The position numbers and the translations under genes were made by a program. Below, piece by piece: positions 44,644 through 55,524 of a DNA stretch of 64,000 nt. This stretch comes from Proteles cristata cristata (taxonomy: Eukaryota; Chordata; Mammalia; Carnivora; Hyaenidae): positions 372,001 to 436,000 of the forward strand of contig JAESUZ010001519.1 in NCBI GenBank assembly GCA_017311185.1, in the 5' to 3' direction. The notes under the pieces are model-generated. The model saw only the letters and a program-made list of their open reading frames with translations, ran no database searches and had not been told where the DNA came from. Position 1 is the first letter of the stretch; each line of letters begins with the position of its first letter.

Positions 44644-44871
44644 TTTTAAATGTTTTATTTATTTCCAGGAGAGAGAAAGAGAGAGAGAGAGAGAGAGACA
44701 GCGTGAGCAGGGGAGGGTCAGAGAGAGAGGGAGTCACAGACTGAAACAGGCTCCAGGCTCTGAGCTGGCAGTCAGCACAGAGCCCGACGCGGGGCTCGAA
44801 CCCACGAACCGCGAGATCATGACCTAAGCGAAAGTTGGACGCTTAACCGACTAAGCCACCCAGGCGCCCCT
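44594..44871 (-). mobile_element. SINEC_Fc-type SINE, young subfamily
   Basis: Near-consensus minus-strand copy; (TTTA)n tail and (GA)n at 44676-44698. TSD cttttgctcctttta (44579-44593) / cttttgttcctttta (44872-44886), one mismatch. It landed 20 bp from the older SINE at 44418-44574. Confidence 0.97.
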
Positions 44872-45383
44872 CTTTTGTTCCTTTTAATACGTTTTATAAT
44901 TTTAGCAGTTTGACCATTTTGTTGAAATTTTCAGTATTATTGGCAAAACGCTATTTTGAAATACTCTCCTATCATCTAATCAATGTCTGTAAGATCAATA
45001 GTTGTATCCTCATTTTCTTAGGATTGCTTATGCATCCCTTCTCATTTGTAAATTAACCGGGAAGATGAGACTTTTGTCAATTTAACTTTCTTTTTCAAAG
45101 AATTAACTTTTGTTTTTGTATATGCCCTGTTGTATGCTTATATTCTAGGTTAACAGCATCTTCTCATATCTTTATTATTTCCAGCTTCTGATTTATAGGA
45201 ATCGGCTTAGAACCATAATGTCTTTAAGATGGATACTTGATTCATTAATTGTTAGCCTTTCTTCTTTTCTAATATAAACATTATGAAAATGAATTGGCCT
45301 GTATATTCTGCTTTAACTGTTTTCCATGGGTTTTAAAATATATAATTCATCTTTATTACTGTTCCATTCTAAATAGTTTCAAC

Positions 45384-45887
45384 AATAGCCAAATTATCGA
45401 AAGGGCCTAAGTGTCCATCAAGTGATGAATGGACAAAGAAGATGTGGTTGAAATATACAATGGAATACTACTGGCAATAAGAATGAAATCTTTCCAGTTG
45501 CAGCAACATGGATGGAACTGGAAGGTATTATACTGAGTGAAATAAGCTGGTCAGAGAAGGACAGCTATTATGTGTTTTCACTCATACACGGATCTTGAGA
45601 AACTTAGGAAAAGACCATGGGGGAAAGGAAGGGGAAAAATAGTTACAAACAGAGAGGGAGGGAGGCAAACCATAAGAGACTCTTAGAGAGAACAAATTGA
45701 GGGTTGATGGAGGGTTGGGGAGAGGAGAAAATGGGTGATGAGCAGGGAGAAGGGCACTTTTTGGGATCAGTACTGGGTGGTGTATGTCATGATGAACCAT
45801 GGGAATCTACTCCAAAACCCAACTTTACACACTGTTATGTTAGCCAATTTGAAAATAAATTATATTAAAATAAATAAGTAATAAAAA
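45384..45887 (+). mobile_element. L1 3' half-kilobase, 5'-truncated
   Basis: Plus-strand ORF2 end (cctaagtgtccatcaagtg, gatgaatggacaaagaagat, catggatggaactgg) and 3'UTR with ggagggttggggagagg and gaaaataaattatattaaaa. Probable TSD agtttcaac (45376-45384) / agtttctac (45889-45897). Inserted opposite to the host L1. Confidence 0.92.
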
Positions 45888-45995
45888 TAAAGTTTCTACA
45901 ATCTTTCATAATTTTCCCTTGATTTATATGTTCTCCAGAAATAAGTTTCTTAACTTCCAAATATTTAGAGCTTTCCTAGACATAATTTTTTTAAA

Positions 45996-46197
45996 TTAGT
46001 TTTTAAAGTTTATTTATTTTGAGAGAGAGAGCAAGTGAGCACAGAGGAGAGACAAAGAGAGAGAGAAAGAATCGGAAGCAGCCTCCACAATGTCAGCACA
46101 GCGCCCATTGAGGGAATTGATCTCACAAACCATGAGATCATGACCTGAGTGGAAAATAAGAGTTGGACACTTAACTGACTGAGCCGTCCAGGCACCC
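45996..46197 (-). mobile_element. CAN SINE, first of a same-site pair
   Basis: Minus-strand copy (aaagtttatttattttgag ... gagccgtccaggcacc). Flanked by gacataatttttttaaa on both sides (45979-45995 and 46199-46215). Confidence 0.94.
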
Positions 46198-46217
46198 TGA
46201 CATAATTTTTTTAAAGG

Positions 46218-46427
46218 ATACTTAAAAAAAATATTTATCTATTTTAGAGAGAGAGGTGGAGGGGAGAGAAACCCCAAGTGGGGAAGGAGCAGGGAGAGAG
46301 GAGGGGAAGGAGGATCGCAGGCAGGCTTCATGCTGACAACAGGCAGTCCAATACTTGAACTCATGAACCATGGAGATCATGACCTGAGCTGAAGTCACTT
46401 AACTAACTGAACCACCCAGCTGCTCCT
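46218..46427 (-). mobile_element. CAN SINE, second of a same-site pair
   Basis: Minus-strand, more diverged copy (aaatatttatctattttagag ... gaaccacccagctgctcc). Followed by a third copy of the target, tcctagacataattttt (46427-46443), which matches the leftmost copy (45974-45990). Confidence 0.92.
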
Positions 46428-46707
46428 CCTAGACATAATTTTTGGTATTGAATCCTGGATTAATTGCATTGCAGAAAGTATATGAAATTAGTCCTTTATA
46501 ATTTCTAAGCCTTGTTATTCATTCCACTGGAAATATATTTAGGGTCATTTAATGCCTTATTCCATGGTCAATTTTTGTTAACATTCCACATGTGTTTGAA
46601 GAAAATGTGTATATGTGCATTCTTCAATTGCTAGTTGTAGTAGCTCTAAGTTTTTTATTGCTCTTTTACCTTTCAGATCTCCATGTTTTCTTTATTTTCA
46701 TTTTTTT

Positions 46708-46835
46708 TGTGGATTTCAAGTTTTTATTTAAATTTTAGTCAGTTAACATATAAGGTAAAATTGGTTTCAGATGTAGAATTAATGATTCATCACTTACATA
46801 TAAAACTCAGTGCTCATCACAAGTGCCCTCCTGTT
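46708..46835 (-). mobile_element. L1 3'-end stub
   Basis: Minus strand: tttttatttaaattttagtcagttaacatataaggtaaaattggtttcagatgtag... to gctcatcacaagtgccctcc. About 125 bp of L1 3' end, 5'-truncated. Confidence 0.88.
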
Positions 46836-46936
46836 CTTGAATCTACATACTGTTCTTTTTTAAATTATTAGGATTATTCTTACTATGGAATGTGCTAGAT
46901 GGGCTATATAGGATTGGCTAGATGTTGCTGTAGCTC

Positions 46937-46968
<32 letters not shown>

Positions 46969-47502
46969 TTATTTCTTGCTCATCTGACACAATTGAGGAA
47001 TCTCTTATCCCTAGAGGTAATGTCCTCATCTACTGTCCCCAGGGTCTCCAGGCCCATGCTCTGTGAAGTTTTCTTTTCCTATTATCTTCTTCTTTCACAC
47101 CTGAAGGAAGAATTTGGGACTGTGCCTTCTTGTGGGTTGAGCAGTTTTGTTTTTTTTTTCCCCATGTCCAGCGCATCATGATTCAGGACTGAAAAGTAGT
47201 TTTAGTTCTTAAAAAACAATTGTCTCTTTTGGTTCAGGATGGTGGTTATCTTGACAATAAAATATTATTAAAAATATGATTGGCTTCCTATGTATTTGAT
47301 TCCAGCCAGTTCCATGTGTCAAAAAGAATGCTCCATTGTTTCCTTGGCATGTTTGTTAGATTTCACAATGGTTTTCTGCTCTCCTGCCCTATGTCTTCTT
47401 TTGTTCCAACTCTTTATATATTCAGTTGTTTCTTTGGGTTGCTTTGGGTCTTTGGGGCTTCAGTGGAAAGTTCACATGTGAATTCTGTACTTGCTAATCT
47501 AT
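46836..47502. other. Low-repeat sequence with (AC)n
   Basis: (AC)n at 46938-46966 (about 14 units). The text tttatttcttgctcatctg...ggtctccaggcccatgctctg after it may be an old hAT/MLT fragment but is not assignable. Overlapping plus-strand frames at 47280-47507 have no domain. Confidence 0.45.
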
Positions 47503-47639
47503 CTTAACTGACTGAGTGGCTCAGGTCATGATCTCACAGTTCATGGGTCAGAGCCCCACATCAAGCTCTGAACTGGCAGAGCAGAGCCTGCTTGGGATTC
47601 TCTCTCTCTCCGCTGCTGTCTCTGCCTCAACCCTTCTTG

Positions 47640-47670
<31 letters not shown>

Positions 47671-47682
47671 CATTTAAAAAAG
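47503..47682 (+). mobile_element. CAN SINE, head-deleted
   Basis: Starts ttaactgactgagtggctcagg; the first tRNA part is rearranged (most of the A-box region is missing). Body gctctgaactggcagagcagagcctgcttgggattc, CT tract, aaataaataaataaacattt tail. Confidence 0.88.
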
Positions 47683-49035
47683 AAGGTGGCACCAAATACA
47701 ATGGCCTAAATGCTTTTCAGCATCTAAGACAGACAAAAACAAAACTTCAATAAATAATTATTAACTAATCGTCATATACTTACCTAAAATTTATTTAACA
47801 TTTCCTTTCTAAAAGTCCATGTTTTAGTATTTTTCTAAGAAAATTGCGATACTGAGAAATAACACAGTTTGTCAATATCACAACACTTTGAAGAACTTTT
47901 TCCCCCTATTTATGGAAGATATGCTATGTAATTAATTTGGTTAAAATTCACTAGAGATGACTTAGATATACACTGTAATGGGAGGAAAAGGTTTTAGATG
48001 AACAGTGTATCAAAGTGAATTCTCTGTCACTATCCTAATTAGCACTGATATTTCAATTTACTTCACTCTTAAAAGCCTTCCAAATACCTCAGCCCTCTGT
48101 ACAGAAAAGTCAAATAATATTTCAAAGGTTTCCCTCCCCTAGGTGATACACAATGAGAAAACATTTGACTTCACATAAGCATTTACAATGTGGAGTTAAT
48201 CAGGAAAGTGGAGGAATAACATTCCTAGGATAAGGGTTTTGCTCGGCCTTTCATGTCACACTTTCATGCTCGGTTGTATCTGTGCAAGAAAAGTTGTAAA
48301 CAAATACACAAACACAAATGATCACAAATGATGAGTTAATGGCTCATAATAGGAGACATCACAACTTCCTAAGGAAAAGCAGTCCGCTTTCAAGCCATAG
48401 GGCAGAATTCTAGTCTTCCGGGAATACATAAGAGTTAAATAGTTATGTGTATAAGAAGAAGGAAATGTTTTTACTGAACTTCAGGATTTTCCAGTAGGAG
48501 AAAAGCAAAAGTTTACTTCCTGATTGGTCCCTGGGCTCACTGGATGCAGTACTGGAAGGCACATTTTCTGGGTTTAAATCCAGAAGTCATCCATATTCTT
48601 GCTAAGACTCAGATCAATACACAGAAGATGAGAGGTGCCGCGGTGGTAGGGCTTACATAGCCACACATGTCCTACTCATCTGTATTATCTCCCGAAACAA
48701 GAACAACCAAACCAATTTTTAGGTTAAAATCTGCATCTCCTAAACTGCCACAAGAGAGACAGTAAATAGAGTTTAAAAAAAAACCTATTTCTTTGTTTTA
48801 TTAAACTGTTTATACTTTTGGCTGTGCATTGTCATAAACATTAATTTCACATCTGGATTCTAGTCAAGAAAAATACTCCCCCCATGTGACACACGTTTCT
48901 TCAGAAGGCCTGAGGAAGATGAACACTATAGAGATATTTAGAAGCAGTGATTTTTCTACTACACTGAATTGGGCCTTTCCACCATCTTGTTTCTGATGAT
49001 AGGCTTGAAGAAAACATTGATGATCATTTGTAGAA
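47683..49035. other. Repeat-free stretch, no gene seen
   Basis: About 1.35 kb with no recognised repeat. Balanced, non-simple sequence with scattered stops. Nothing exon-like; may hold conserved non-coding DNA, which only an alignment can show. Confidence 0.5.
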
Positions 49036-49049
49036 GAGATTTTCCTTTT

Positions 49050-49255
49050 TAAAAAATGTTTATTTATTTTTGAGAGAGACAGAGACAGAGTGCGAATGGG
49101 AAGGGGCAGAGAGAAAGGGAGACAAAGAAACTGAAACAGGCTCCAGGCTCTGAGCCATCAGCACAGAGCCCAAGTGGGGCTCAAACCCACAAACCGCTAG
49201 ATCATGACCTGAGCCAAATTCAGATGCTCAACTGACTGAGCCACCCAGGCTCCCC
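49050..49255 (-). mobile_element. SINEC_Fc-type SINE
   Basis: Full-length minus-strand copy with perfect 14-base TSD gagattttcctttt (49036-49049 and 49256-49269). The body has the gccatcagcacagagc wording, so it is not of the young subfamily. Confidence 0.97.
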
Positions 49256-49269
49256 GAGATTTTCCTTTT

Positions 49270-50969
49270 ATTTGCCTTCAAGCACAAACAGTTCAGTGGG
49301 ACAGAGAACAAGTTTCAGTCACAGCAGATAAACTCATTCTTTTTTCTCCCCCTTAAATTGTGTCTAGTATTTTTTTTTAAAGCAGAGATCAAGAAATATT
49401 GAAAAAACAAAACAGGATATTGAATAATTTCTTTCATATGTATATTTGTGTGCATGCGTGTTTCTTGAATACCACAGCCTGGGGTCCCGTCTCAGTTATG
49501 TGTTTCAAGTGATTTTGAGATTCATTTACAGAAACATTTGTACTAAATGTGTTGACTTTCTACGATATCACATCATTAGTCTCAAGGTATGTTTGCTTCC
49601 TGGGATGATTTATGTTCTACAGAGTCCAAAGACAGCGGATAAAAACTGTGTTTCAGTGAATAGCATGTATGGTTACTAGAAGTCCAAACATCACCGTAGT
49701 TTTCCCAGCCATATACTATGGTAACTAGCAACAGACGATACACTAAAAAGTGCTCTAAAATCCTAAAATTGAAAATAAAAAGCTCAGCTGCTGTCATTTC
49801 AACATTTAGTGCCAGACAGTTTACATTTCTTTGGCATCTGAGTCTGTTCTAACTTCACTTCTTGATTCTGTACTCAGCAAAATTGATTTTTTTCTTTGCA
49901 CTACATAAGAATTAGAGCTCCCCATGCTGATGACTTTCCTATAGTTTATTTTCAAGCGAAACAAGCTAATGAAATCTATTTCATTGACTTAAGGTTGATG
50001 GAAAGTGCTGGAAAAGGCCATGGCTGACCATGTTGATTTATTTTTAAACTCTAGCAAGTGGTTGCTTTTTGTTCCAAATAGATATCTGGGAGGAAAATGA
50101 ACTCAACCCCCTCATTTATAAAATTCTTGGGCTTGAGGTGAAGCTATCTCAGACAAATTAATAGATCCCATCACGGACGTTGTTCTTTATTTCCCTAGAG
50201 AAAAACACTGAACATTCCAGAATTGTTAGACAGCAATCTGAAAAATGATGCCCATGAATTCAAGGCCATTATTTCCCTCCCTCTACAGATTAAAAAAGTT
50301 TGTTTATTATTTCATTACCGATCAACTAGCCATCTCAGAAAAGTATCTACGGCTTCAAAGCTCAGCAAAAAAAATGTTAAAAAAAAAGTTTCCATAGATA
50401 AGTACCTATTGGTCAAAGATGAGTCACATCATAATTTTTCAAGGCTTTAGGAGGGTCCATTACCATAAGAATTACATACTCGTGATGCTTGAAGAAGAAA
50501 AAAGATGAAATTACAGTGGCCAATAGACAAAGTTAGGTTGATTTACTTGGTCCTATGTACCCAAACATGAAGATACACTGTGTCAAATGGCAGTAAGGTA
50601 GAATTGGCGGTAAGGTAGCAAAGTTTACTTAAGAATGATGTGCACCAGGCAGTTGTACAAATGTTCAGATAGATGGGAACAGAATGGGAACAGTTTGGGA
50701 AGAAGAACTGAGGGATGGAGTGGTCCAGAAAAGGGCTGTGCAAGACAAAACTGGAAGTAATATATTTGGGAAAAGTTGGAATGGAGAGAAGTTGTGGTTG
50801 GTAAGAGTTGCCAATTCACTGGGTCAATTCACTGCCTTCATGTTGTGAACAGGCAGCAATGCTGTTTAGAAAACTGTCATTTTATTCTGGTGAAACTGAA
50901 GAGGCATTTGAGACTTTTAAAATGGCAGTGTGCTGTGTGAGACCTTATTTAGGAAATGTAGAGTCTGCA
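49270..50969. other. Repeat-free stretch, no gene seen
   Basis: 1.7 kb free of recognised repeats. Frames up to 77 codons (49446-49679, 50223-50450) have no signatures. Around 50590-50830 there are several tiny tandem duplications (ggcagtaaggtag / ggcggtaaggtag; gatgggaacagaatgggaacag; caattcactgggtcaattcactg). Confidence 0.5.
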
Positions 50970-51550
50970 AGGTGGCTCACAAAGTGATTGCTCATAGGGT
51001 CCATCAAAACACAGCACTCTGCTGCCAAAAAACCCTCCGATACTTTCTACTTGAATTAGAATCAGGTCTTAACTCTTCATATACTTACAAGGGTGGCACT
51101 TGCTTGTCTTCAAACTCATGTGTAGCTCTGCCTCTCGGTCACTTTCTCCTGCTCCCTTGCTCTCTCTCCATTTCTAGATGGCCAAGCTTATTCTTACCTC
51201 TAGCCCTTGCCTTTGTTTCCCATGACTAGGAAATACCTTCCCCGTATCTGTACTTGGTCAATTTTGTCCCATCATTCAGGGTTCATCTCAAATTGCTTCC
51301 TGTTCAGAGAGAATTCTCATGACCACATGATCTAATTTTGTCTGCCTCACCACCAGTCATTCTCTGCCACACCACCCTGAGGGCGCTTATGAACCTAAGA
51401 CTTTATACTTATTTACTTCTTTGTTGGTAGTCCATGTCTAAGTGGGTTTTAAGGCCCATAAGAAATGGGATTTGTGTCTTTCTTGGTTCATCGCTTTGTC
51501 CCTAGTGCCTAGGACAGTGTCTGGGACACATAAGCAGTAAGTATGGGTAA
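50970..51550 (+). mobile_element. L2 LINE 3' segment
   Basis: Plus-strand L2 text in order: cacaaagtgattgctcatagg, cactttctcctgctcccttgc, gggttcatctcaaattgcttcctg, caccaccagtcattctctgcc, tttatacttatttacttc, ggcccataagaaatgggatttgtgtc, ccctagtgcctaggacagtgtctgggacacataagcag. Diverged as expected for L2. Splice- or coding-like frames inside are remnants. Confidence 0.82.
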
Positions 51551-52256
51551 AGTTCATCACTGCATTGGAATAGAGTGAGATTGTAACTCAAGGCTCAAAG
51601 TTCTCCAAGTGATAGCAAAGTAGTGTCTAAATATAGAGCCCAAGTACTGCAAATCCACACAGTCCACACTGACAGTGCCCACGGAACTGTAATAAAGTAT
51701 TTGATGATCCAGATATCTGTGACCCAGCTTCACAGGCAGGCAAACAAATGCAGATAATGGTCTTATTGTTTACAGGTCCCTTTGAGAGAAAATGGGATAG
51801 ATTCAGAAGACTCTATCATTTGTTATGAAAGTCATTGCTATGGAAACATTCATTTCTGTGAACAATTATATTTGGTTCAAACTATACAATTAATATTGTA
51901 GTTGTAACTTGTCAATGTGCAGTTTGACATGAATATGCTCTTTTATTGATTCCCTAAATTAGTTACAATTTTTGATTATCCTCTAATGAGACTCCATTTT
52001 TATATTTTAAATATTAATGATACTAAACTAGGGCTATTTCATTAAGCGTTTTGAAAAGAATTTTAAAGTACTCCCAAGCCATAAGCATTCCCACATAATA
52101 TAAATTCAGAAAACAAAATAAAACCAAAATACGATTGCTGATATTGACTGAAATCACATAAACTCAAACTCTATATATGCCCTTAAATTTGTGTTAATAG
52201 AACTATATGGGCCATGAAGAGTACATAAAAGTCAATGATGAACTAATGAAGTTTCA
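51551..52256. other. Repeat-free stretch, no gene seen
   Basis: About 700 bp of AT-rich DNA with no recognised feature. Confidence 0.5.
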
Positions 52257-52271
52257 TTTTTTCAAATTATT

Positions 52272-52443
52272 TTTTTTTTTTTGAGAGAGAGAGATATGGG
52301 GAGAGCGGGAGGATATGAATCCCAAGCAGACTCCACACTGTCAACACAGAGCCCTACCTGGGGCTCCATCTCCCCAGCCTGAGATCATGACCTGAGCCAA
52401 AACCATGAATCGGACACTCAACAGACTGAACCTCCCCAGCCCC
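52272..52443 (-). mobile_element. CAN SINE, diverged
   Basis: Minus-strand copy starting with T12 (tttttttttttttgagagag) and ending gaacctccccagcccc. TSD tttttcaaattatt (52258-52271) / tttttcaagttatt (52445-52458). Confidence 0.9.
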
Positions 52444-52655
52444 AGTTTTTCAAGTTATTAATGGGGTTAGTTGTAAGTTTATTTGAGATTGCATAATAAA
52501 TTCTCTTAACAAACATTACCTGCTCTTTATAGCCCAGGTATCTAAGTGTTTACAAAATCAAAATATACTTTTGAATATGAAAGTAATTTTAGATAAAAAT
52601 ATGCAAGGTTTTAATTAGAAATTGAAATATAACCAGAATACAGTAAGAGTACCTC

Positions 52656-52826
52656 TCGAGGCATCTGGGTGGCTCAGTCATTTGAATGTCAGACTCGTGA
52701 TTCCAGATTAGGTCATGATCTCATGGTTCATGGGATACAGTTCCATGTCATAAGCAAGAAGCCTGCTTGGGATTCATTCCCTCCTTCTCTCTCTCAAAAT
52801 AAATGAATAAATAAACTTAAGAAAAA
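52656..52826 (+). mobile_element. CAN SINE, diverged
   Basis: Head gaggcatctgggtggctcag, internal shortened body (cataagcaagaagcctgcttgggattc), CT tract and aaataaatgaataaataaac tail. Confidence 0.88.
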
Positions 52827-53540
52827 AGAATGCCACACTCCATGTATTATACTCTTTTGCAACGTCAACACGCTTGGATAGAGAGATACATTTCCTATCT
52901 GCTACTCTACATGCAAATACAGTTTAGCGGGCAGGTCTGGTTGCTGAACAGCTGAGAGACACAATACCAGGAGAGCTGATGTTACCAAACCTCCCAAACA
53001 AGAATGATACAATTTAGATCAATGGTTTCCAAAGTGTATGATAAAATCCCTTAAAAACGCTCCAGGAAGTACGGAAACTGATCCACAATCTAAAGTATGA
53101 TCGTTTGATTTTGTGTGAGATTCCCTGGCAGCAGAAAGCGGGAAAAATAGAGGGAGAGAAGGAAGACTGTTTATTCTGAGGTAGTCATCTCTGGAAACTC
53201 GCTAATAATAGCTTGCGGGCAGCTGGATGAACAGAGAATGTGGCCGCCACCACAAATGCCAACTCGAATAAGATGTGGCTTAGCTGGATCCCTTCGCTTT
53301 CAACCGCAGAAAAAAGGCCACCCACAAACACCAGCCAGACAGACAGCCAGAGGGAAAGGGAAGGAAGAAGAAAAGCCCAGAAAATGTTAGGAGGAAAGGC
53401 CGTATCTGATTTCTCTGGCTTTGCCCCTATTTCTTTCCATACGTACACCAGGGGTGTTCAGTGTAAGTAAGCTTCAGCAGATTCCTCCACAGGAGAAACG
53501 GAAGGACTGGGTGTCCAAGGTGCAGAGTCAAACAGCACAG
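52827..53540. other. Repeat-free stretch, no gene supported
   Basis: 53185-53448 is open on the minus strand for 87 codons, with a hydrophobic run (WAFLLPSLSLWLSVWLVFVGG) that would be a single membrane segment, but there is no family match, conserved start context or splice support. The plus strand reads gtgtaagtaag at 53460-53470, donor-like by chance or otherwise. Confidence 0.4.
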
Positions 53541-53556
53541 CCTGGAGGAGTTGTTC

Positions 53557-53763
53557 TTTTTTTTTTTAAGGTTTCTTCATTTTTGAGAGAGACGAAGCAA
53601 GAGTGCATGCTAGTGGGGGACGGCGAGAGTGAGGGGGACAGAGGATCCAAAGTGGGCCCTGTGCTGATAGCAGTGAGCTCACTTTGGGGCTCAAACACAC
53701 GAACCGTGAGATCATGACCTGAACCGAAGTCCGACGCTTAACCAACTGAGCCACCCAGGCGCC
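53557..53763 (-). mobile_element. SINEC_Fc-type SINE
   Basis: Minus-strand copy (aaggtttcttcatttttgag ... gagccacccaggcgccc). TSD ggagttgttc (53547-53556) / ggagttgctc (53766-53775). Confidence 0.95.
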
Positions 53764-53775
53764 CTGGAGTTGCTC

Positions 53776-54499
53776 AGTGGAAATACATGGGAGCAGTTGT
53801 GGGCGACAGTTTTGGTCTTTGATGTGATTCAAAGGAAAAAACTAAGAAAAGCACGGACTCGATTTGTGTCGATGCAAAATATGCACAAGTCAGAATTAGC
53901 ATGGTACAAAAGGAAGCCAGGACCCTCAGGAAGGCACCTTCCTTGAGTGAAAACATGCCAGGTAATATCACCTATACAGTCAGCAGCTGCTGCAGGCGGC
54001 CCCAGTGCCTTTGCTCTCACCCTGAAGAGGACAGCATCCCTCAGCGTGTCCCTTGTGTGTGTGCTGGTGTCCAAGGAAGTCAGGGAAGTAACAGGAGGGC
54101 AGAGCCCAGAGCGTCAGGAGCATCCGGCTCACACTGAGGCTTTCGGTTTGGCTCCTTTGGCTCTTAGCTCTGGAGGGAAAAGGCCCAGGCCCCTCAGTAT
54201 TATATCCCAACTACCTGTTGTAAAATAATTTTTCAAGGGAGAAAGCGATCTTTATAAAGGAGGAGGGAATGCCACGGAGCGTTCGATGATGTTCCATTAC
54301 TGCGAATACTGACACCTGAAGTAGAGGTCCCTGTGACATGGGACATTTACCCTCAAAGTGTTAGTTGGCTAGAAAACATTCTGCAAGGAAACTAAACTAA
54401 TTTACTTCGGGGAGAGATTTCAAACAGGTCAACACAGTGCTGGTCATCCTTCAATATTCTAATGACAATATGTGACATATACATATATAGATATAGTTT
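53776..54499. other. Low-repeat stretch, locally GC-rich
   Basis: 53975-54215 is GC-richer (gctgctgcaggcggccccag, agagcgtcaggagcatccgg). Overlapping frames of 75-93 codons on both strands lack domains. No gene is supported. Confidence 0.45.
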
Positions 54500-54515
54500 A
54501 GAATGTCATTTAATT

Positions 54516-54763
54516 TTTTTTAGAGACAGCGCAAATAGGGGAGACACAAGAGGAAGAGAGGGAGAGGGAGTGGGGGAGGAGCAGAGAGAGGGAGAGAGAC
54601 GGGGTGGGAGAGAGAGAGAGAATGAGAGAGAGAGAGAGAGAGAGACAGAAAATCTTAAGCAGGCTTCATGCTCAGGGCAGAGCCCAATGTGGGGCTGGAT
54701 CCCATGATCTGAGTGGAAACCAACGACGCTCAACCAACCAACCGAGTCACCCAGGCACCCCCC
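54516..54763 (-). mobile_element. CAN SINE with (GA)n expansion
   Basis: Minus-strand copy with purine-rich middle expanded to about 110 bp, including (GA)n at 54627-54645. Perfect 16-base TSD agaatgtcatttaatt (54500-54515 and 54764-54779) despite an old-looking body. Confidence 0.96.
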
Positions 54764-54779
54764 AGAATGTCATTTAATT

Positions 54780-55328
54780 GTATTTCTTGAATGACAGCAT
54801 GTTGAATATTCTGGCAAATCCAAGGAAAGGGAGAGAAAAAGGAAAATATTAATATGAAGTTAGATATAACAGTTCACCATATATGATTTCGAGCCCAATC
54901 TGGTGATAAAAATACCCTAAGTTCAAATAAGATACATTAATATGAAAATGAGCAGTGTGCACCAAAACATTTGAATCGACTTCTCAGTCCCATTCAAAAC
55001 TGCTGCCCTCTCTCATGAAGTGATAACTGCTTCATGGATCATTAACTCCATTCCGACTCTACTGAGATGGAAAGAGAGCATGAGCAACGAGGCTGGGCGC
55101 TCACGTACCTGAAAGCAACAGTTCTGTCCATATGCTGTGCACAGCTGTGCAGTCTGCACCCTGAACAAGCGCACCAGGCTCCACCGCAGAGCAGGACCCA
55201 GACCAGCCCGGGCTCTCTGCTCACACCTGTATGGGGCCACTTGGTTCAAATGTATCCAGCACATTTTGCCCAGTGGTGGTCCGGAATTTAGGGTGTAATG
55301 TTATAATCATGTTTTAGGAAACAGTGTT
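54780..55328. other. Low-repeat stretch, no gene supported
   Basis: 55040-55260 is GC-richer with open frames on both strands (55067-55291 plus, 55013-55264 minus). They contradict one another and show no domain. Confidence 0.45.
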
Positions 55329-55329
55329 C

Positions 55330-55524
55330 GGGGCATCTGAGTAGCTCAGTCAGTTGAACACCTGACTTCAGCTTAGGTCGTGATCTCACTACCTGTGAGT
55401 TTGAACCCCACACTGGGCTCTGTACTGACAGCACAGATCCTGCTTCAGATTCTGTCTCCCTCTCTGCCCCTTCCCCACTCATGTTTTCTCTCTCTCTCTC
55501 TCAAGAATAAACAAACATAAAAAA
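55330..55524 (+). mobile_element. SINEC_Fc-type SINE
   Basis: Older copy (ggggcatctgagtagctcag, ctgacttcagcttagg) with CT tract and aataaacaaacat tail. Short flanking match gtgttc at both ends. Confidence 0.92.

Larger units (their letters stand above)
40380..46690 (-). mobile_element. Ancient antisense L1 (L1ME/HAL1-like), heavily interrupted
   Basis: Diverged ORF2 and 3'UTR sequence in correct minus-strand order from 3' end to upstream ORF2: tataaatggaattatacc, gtattccactgtataaat, atctgcattagtctatttttgag, gtagaactggtgttagtgg, gaattaacttttg, gttagcctttcttcttttctaatataaac, cttccaaatatttagagctttcctaga, tgttaacattccacatgtg. At least eight younger insertions sit inside. RT motifs are not open. 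Confidence 0.75.

Noticed and set aside
53185..53448. 87-codon minus frame with a hydrophobic segment as a small membrane protein
   Set aside because: No family, splice or start support, and the opposite strand is equally open; chance is likelier.
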